Source: Coriobacteriia bacterium
Lineage (GTDB): Bacteria; Actinomycetota; Coriobacteriia; WRKU01; WQUG01
Assembly: GCA_009785705.1 (NCBI GenBank)
Contig: WQVS01000050.1
Location: forward strand, 1-9,717
DNA: 9,717 nucleotides
Direction: 5' to 3'
The position numbers were made by a program, and so were the translations under genes. The notes below the pieces were generated by a model. The model searched no databases, was not told the DNA's origin, and was given only the letters and a program-made list of their open reading frames with translations. Positions 6,679 through 9,717 of the stretch are shown piece after piece (position 1 is the first letter of the stretch; every line of letters starts with the position of its first letter).

Positions 6679-6933
6679 ATGAACTTTATTATCCAGCAAG
6701 CCTTTGATAACGCTCTAAGCTATCTGTCTGAGCGCGTAGACGCAGAAGATATGCCAGCTGTAACAAAACTTCTTAATGAAGCAATGGATGCCTATGACGA
6801 CGGTGAGCTAAACGATGTAAAAGTCGAGGCTCTAGTAAATCAGCTACTGCCTCTAGTGCGCCCCGAATCTCAAAGTGAAGTCAGGCAACTCTTCGAAAGC
6901 AATCGGAGACTAATCTCCAGCTACCTCAGATAG
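6679..6933 (+). CDS. Small acidic helical protein coupled to hypF, unknown function
   Basis: I do not recognise this 84-residue protein. Its ATG directly follows the hypF TAA with no gap, and GAGGAA (6667-6672) inside the end of hypF lies 6 nt before it, so translation is probably coupled and the two are co-expressed. It looks all-helical, with no Cys or His, no signal peptide and no membrane segment. Its first two thirds are acidic (SERVDAEDMPAV, EAMDAYDDGELNDVK) and its end is basic (SNRRLISSYLR). It is not HypC, which has a similar size but begins with MC and carries a conserved N-terminal Cys. Position suggests a role near hydrogenase maturation or regulation, but this is inference from adjacency. 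The excellent ribosome site and coupling argue that it is a real gene. Confidence 0.75.
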   Translation: MNFIIQQAFDNALSYLSERVDAEDMPAVTKLLNEAMDAYDDGELNDVKVEALVNQLLPLVRPESQSEVRQLFESNRRLISSYLR

Positions 6934-6980
6934 TCCTTAAAACTTAGCGCAATCAAGACGCCTAAGATTCGTACAAAATC

Positions 6981-7105
6981 TAGCGTGCATCCAGGCGTGC
7001 AAGATTCGTGCTAATTTTAAGAAATGAAAGCGGAGCGTACTGAAGCTACGTGAGTATTTCATTTCTTAAAATTGGTGCGGAGATTGGACATCTGGATGTG
7101 CGCTA
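6981..7105 (+). repeat. 125-nt imperfect inverted repeat with perfect 17-bp inner stem
   Basis: The element is symmetric about position 7043. The outer arms, 6981-6994 and 7092-7105, pair over 14 positions (12 Watson-Crick, 2 G-U). The middle arms, 6995-7012 and 7074-7091, pair at 14 of 18 positions (9 Watson-Crick, 5 G-U). The inner arms, 7013-7029 (AATTTTAAGAAATGAAA) and 7057-7073, are perfect over 17 bp. The 27-nt loop holds a small GCGTA/TACGT stem. G-U pairs occur in the plus-strand sense, so plus-strand RNA folds better than the complement. The right outer arm ends on the TAG of the convergent SpeE-like gene (7103-7105). It could be a bidirectional transcription end, an RNA-stabilising 3' structure of the hypF transcript, or a MITE/REP-like dispersed element. 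No U-run follows either side, so it is not a standard intrinsic terminator. Confidence 0.85.
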
Positions 7106-8737
7106 CTGGTTTACACCCATCAACATCTGATCAACCGGCGCAAAATCATCCGTCAACACCATTGCCTCACTTATATCAGGAGCAAAGGTCTGACTTGCCA
7201 GCTGCGGATTGATCTGCTCTAGCGCATTGAGCAGATTATTAGTTTCGCTTTTTGTTGCGATAATCGCCACATTGCGTGGTCGTCCTGCTTCGACTTCATG
7301 CATATTGACCGTAAACACTTCTACCTGCGGGAAAACTGCGCGCAAGGTAAGGTACTGCGAAGCTAAGAACTGCGAGCCCTCCCCTTCAATGCTTGCAATC
7401 ATATTCATGACAAAGACACCATCATCTGTCATAAGGTCTGCACAATGCTGCATAGACTCAAGCGTTGTCAGCTGAAAGGGAACATTATTGGCAGAGTTAA
7501 AAGCATCCATAATCACAAAGTCATAAAGGCTTGAATTATTGGAAGCCTGTCTGCTTTGCTGTACAGCACGGTTCAAGAACATGCGCCCATCTTCTAGATA
7601 GATGCCTAGGTTTTCGTGTGGCTCAAAACCAAAATTCTCTTTGGCTTCATCCAGTAGTGCTGGATCAATCTCTATTACATCCATATGCGCTTGCGGATAG
7701 GCGTCAAAAAAGAAACGCGGATAAACGAAGGCTCCTCCGCCAATCATAAGAGTATTGTGCGGACTCGCACTGATAGCTGCTGCCAAATCATAGAAACCAT
7801 AGTACTCAAAGTAAAAAGGCTCTAAAGTCTCAGCGTAAACGGCTGATTCTAGAGCCCGGGGATTATTTGATATGAACTGAACTGTGCTCAGCTCGCCATC
7901 GGTATTAGACACTACTCTATTCCCCACAAAATATTGACCATAAAGGCTGTCAAAAAGACGTAGATCCTGTGTTGTCTCTGACTGAGGGTGCCAGATAAAA
8001 GCACCTACCAGCAAGAGGGCAGCACACCCCAATGCTACTGCCTTGTAAAGCAAGGGTGTTGTGTTTTGACTGTCGTTTTGTCCTTTGCTCTTTTTGCCCT
8101 TCTTTTTATCTTTTGCATTGCCTTGGTTCTGCTCTTCACCAAGAAGCTTGCGAAATGACAGTCCCATAATGGTTGCTAGCAACAAAATAAGCAAAGCAAT
8201 CCAGGCAAGCAAACTGCGGCTGCCCACTAGAGCTATAAGCCAAAAGCCTGTAATGAAAGTTCCTGCGATGTTACCCATCATAGACACTGCAGAAAGTGTC
8301 CCAACATTAGCACCTGAATCTGAAACTGCTTGCATGCGCAGACGTATTGAAGAGGGCAGAACAATACCAAATAAGGTACAGGGTATGGCAAACAGCATGG
8401 CTGAGCCCAATACCATCCCCGTGCGCAAAGATTCAATCTCAGCAAAGAATCCCAGCGCCCAAGCACCTATCATCGCCACCAGTGAAATACTCATTGACAA
8501 CAAGGTAAGTACCCAAAATAAAAGGTCTGAAGAGGTTATACGATCAGCAAGTCTGCCACCTAAAAAATTGCCTAGGGCCATAAATCCCAGCATGACCCCA
8601 ATAAGACTTGTCCATACGAAAATTGAATTTCCAAAGTGGGGAGCCAGAAGACGGGAGCCAACCAATTGCAAAGACATACCTGCAGCCCCTGCGCAAAATA
8701 CTACGTAGGGCAAAAGCCTTGCCTTGACACTATCCAT
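7103..8737 (-). CDS. Membrane-anchored spermidine-synthase-like protein (fused transporter-like / SAM-domain type)
   Basis: The N-terminal half (about 8-195) has six hydrophobic segments of the transporter-like type that precedes SpeE-like domains in many bacteria, with a GNFLGGRLADR loop. A Lys-rich cytosolic linker (KDKKKGKKSKG, 209-219) and a seventh segment (230-249) follow. The C-terminal part (about 260-540) is a Rossmann domain of the spermidine synthase superfamily: GGG at 333-335 for SAM or decarboxylated SAM, acidic DVIEIDP (353-359), EDGR (382-385), YDFVIMDAF (405-413) and a final LTDDFAPVD (528-536). The second Asp of the polyamine-site motif (D-x-x-D-P in true SpeE) is absent, since the segment reads MDAFNSANNVP. 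A plain putrescine aminopropyltransferase is therefore not assured, and methyl or other alkyl transfer is possible. The ATG is 17 nt after the patatin stop with a weak GAGA-rich ribosome site. Family certain, substrate unknown. Confidence 0.88.
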   Translation of the reverse strand: MDSVKARLLPYVVFCAGAAGMSLQLVGSRLLAPHFGNSIFVWTSLIGVMLGFMALGNFLGGRLADRITSSDLLFWVLTLLSMSISLVAMIGAWALGFFAEIESLRTGMVLGSAMLFAIPCTLFGIVLPSSIRLRMQAVSDSGANVGTLSAVSMMGNIAGTFITGFWLIALVGSRSLLAWIALLILLLATIMGLSFRKLLGEEQNQGNAKDKKKGKKSKGQNDSQNTTPLLYKAVALGCAALLLVGAFIWHPQSETTQDLRLFDSLYGQYFVGNRVVSNTDGELSTVQFISNNPRALESAVYAETLEPFYFEYYGFYDLAAAISASPHNTLMIGGGAFVYPRFFFDAYPQAHMDVIEIDPALLDEAKENFGFEPHENLGIYLEDGRMFLNRAVQQSRQASNNSSLYDFVIMDAFNSANNVPFQLTTLESMQHCADLMTDDGVFVMNMIASIEGEGSQFLASQYLTLRAVFPQVEVFTVNMHEVEAGRPRNVAIIATKSETNNLLNALEQINPQLASQTFAPDISEAMVLTDDFAPVDQMLMGVNQ

Positions 8738-8754
8738 TGAATTATTCTCTTTCT

Positions 8755-9717
8755 CTAAAAACGAAATAATTGATGAAGCTTATCTACCGCAAGTGCACCG
8801 TCCAGATGTCCTTCATCATAAAGCTCAAGTAGCTTTTCTGGGTCAGACTCTACACGAGACACATCCATAGTATTATGTGGTCTAATGATGAGAGCGCGCC
8901 CTTCACGCTCTAGGCGTTCTGCCAAAGCTACCTGTCTATTATAAGCGTCATGGCGCTCTTTTAGCGCCCAAAGTAAATGAGGATACTTTCGATAGGCCAT
9001 TTTAAGCACTGCTCCGCTTTTTGATGCTGCTTTAATGTAACCAGCATTTTGCGTTAGCACAATCACATGGAAGCGATTTCCATCTGCAATTGATTTCTCT
9101 ATTGGGATAGGGTCAAGGATTCCCCCATCGAAAAGCTCTCTGTTATCAAAGCGAACCATGCGTGAAACAAGAGGAATTGAGCAAGATGCAATTGTTGGAG
9201 TAAAGTCAGTTCCAAGACTGGCCTTCTCAAACCAGATAGTCTTCCCTTCTCTGCAGTCTAAGGCTCCTGTAAGTAGGCGTGTCTGAACGCTGTCAAATAC
9301 CCTTTGGTCAAAGAAAAGGTATTCCTTGGGCACTGTCTTAAAAATAAAATCAAAATTGAAAAGTGAGCGATCACGAAGTAGGTTGCTGCCACTCAAGTAG
9401 CGAGGGTCACCCACAAGTCGCTCAACAATCAAGCGATTGCGTCCGCGCTGCCCTGAAATGTAGCTAAGCACATTTGCGGCCCCTGCTGACACTGCAGAAA
9501 TATAGGGGAACATAATACCCGCATCCATAAAGGCTTCAAATACTCCTGCGCTGTAGAAGCCACGGGTGCCACCGCCTTCTAGTACAAGTCCAACACCCTG
9601 CGGCAAAGTAGTGCGCGGCAAAACACCTGGAATAACGGGCAATTTGAACTTACTATAAGCAGATGGAGCTATCTGTACCTGTGGTTGTGGAATACGCTGC
9701 AGTTGCCCGCCACCAGC
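8755..9717 (-). CDS. Patatin-family phospholipase (YjjU-like), N-terminus beyond the right edge
   Basis: Ser/Asp dyad lipid acyl hydrolase. Numbering from the TTG at 9640-9642: LVLEGGGTRGFYSAGV has the oxyanion-hole GGGTRG (23-28), the nucleophile elbow reads AVSAG with Ser52, and the catalytic Asp172 lies in ELFDGGILDPIP. The C-terminal region (YRKYPHLLWALKERH, then IIRPHNTMDVSRVESDPEKL) matches the extra domain of YjjU-type patatins. Membrane segments are not apparent, so it is probably cytosolic or peripheral. The frame has no stop from the TTG to the right edge (25 more codons, a Gln/Pro/Gly-rich stretch such as GGGQLQRIPQPQVQ). No ribosome site precedes the TTG, so the true start is probably outside the window. 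The elbow has Ala where the family consensus has Gly (GXSXG). It is first in view of a two-gene unit with the SpeE-like gene. Confidence 0.9.
   Translation of the reverse strand, partial: AGGGQLQRIPQPQVQIAPSAYSKFKLPVIPGVLPRTTLPQGVGLVLEGGGTRGFYSAGVFEAFMDAGIMFPYISAVSAGAANVLSYISGQRGRNRLIVERLVGDPRYLSGSNLLRDRSLFNFDFIFKTVPKEYLFFDQRVFDSVQTRLLTGALDCREGKTIWFEKASLGTDFTPTIASCSIPLVSRMVRFDNRELFDGGILDPIPIEKSIADGNRFHVIVLTQNAGYIKAASKSGAVLKMAYRKYPHLLWALKERHDAYNRQVALAERLEREGRALIIRPHNTMDVSRVESDPEKLLELYDEGHLDGALAVDKLHQLFRF

Noticed and set aside
6679..6933. The small gene after hypF as HypC
   Set aside because: HypC starts with Met-Cys and has a conserved N-terminal motif; this protein has no Cys at all.
6934..7102. 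Standard intrinsic terminator for either convergent operon
   Set aside because: The strong stem is AT-rich and no U-run follows on either strand, so the region is reported as an inverted repeat.
8085..8708. Open frame of 207 codons on the plus strand opposite the membrane half of the SpeE-like gene
   Set aside because: It mirrors the hydrophobic codons of a well-supported gene, shows no family motif, and I saw no good ribosome site.

Overview
The window reads as a bacterial chromosome segment with close gene spacing, mostly clear Shine-Dalgarno sequences and, by eye, balanced base composition. The hypF gene implies an organism that makes a [NiFe] hydrogenase, so probably an anaerobe or facultative anaerobe. 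I suspect a Gram-positive or actinobacterial anaerobe (possibly Coriobacteriia), but nothing in the sequence proves this. I see no tRNA, rRNA, CRISPR array, transposase or phage gene.

Layout. (1) Positions 1-3727, minus strand, one operon read right to left: a NifV-type homocitrate / 2-isopropylmalate synthase family gene, an aconitase-family large subunit (LeuC/HacA type), its small subunit (LeuD/HacB type), then a helical-repeat protein that runs off the left edge. Gaps are 4, 1 and 11 nt. (2) Positions 3728-4083: a divergent control region of about 356 bp. Two outward-facing extended -10 elements share the same 9 nt, TGGTAGAAT. (3) Positions 4084-6933, plus strand: hypF (carbamoyltransferase for the hydrogenase CN ligands), followed with no gap by an 84-residue acidic protein I do not recognise. 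(4) Positions 6934-7102: a convergent intergenic region carrying a 125-nt imperfect inverted repeat (6981-7105) with a perfect 17-bp inner stem. (5) Positions 7103-9717, minus strand: a patatin-family lipase whose reading frame stays open past the right edge, then a membrane-anchored, spermidine-synthase-like protein 17 nt downstream.

How the genes work together. The synthase and the two dehydratase subunits catalyse consecutive steps: condensation of acetyl-CoA with a 2-oxoacid, then isomerisation of the tertiary alcohol. The synthase lacks the leucine-binding regulatory domain of classical LeuA, and the small-subunit specificity loop reads YKFK. The pathway (leucine, homocitrate/2-oxoadipate, or both) is therefore open, and no dehydrogenase gene (leuB type) is present here. 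HypF acts in hydrogenase maturation; the 84-residue protein is probably translationally coupled to it. The patatin and SpeE-like pair may act on lipids or polyamines, but this rests only on their adjacency.

The least explained items are the 125-nt hairpin element, the 84-residue protein, the helical-repeat protein in an amino-acid-type operon, and the unusual specificity loop and Cys-rich tail of the dehydratase.
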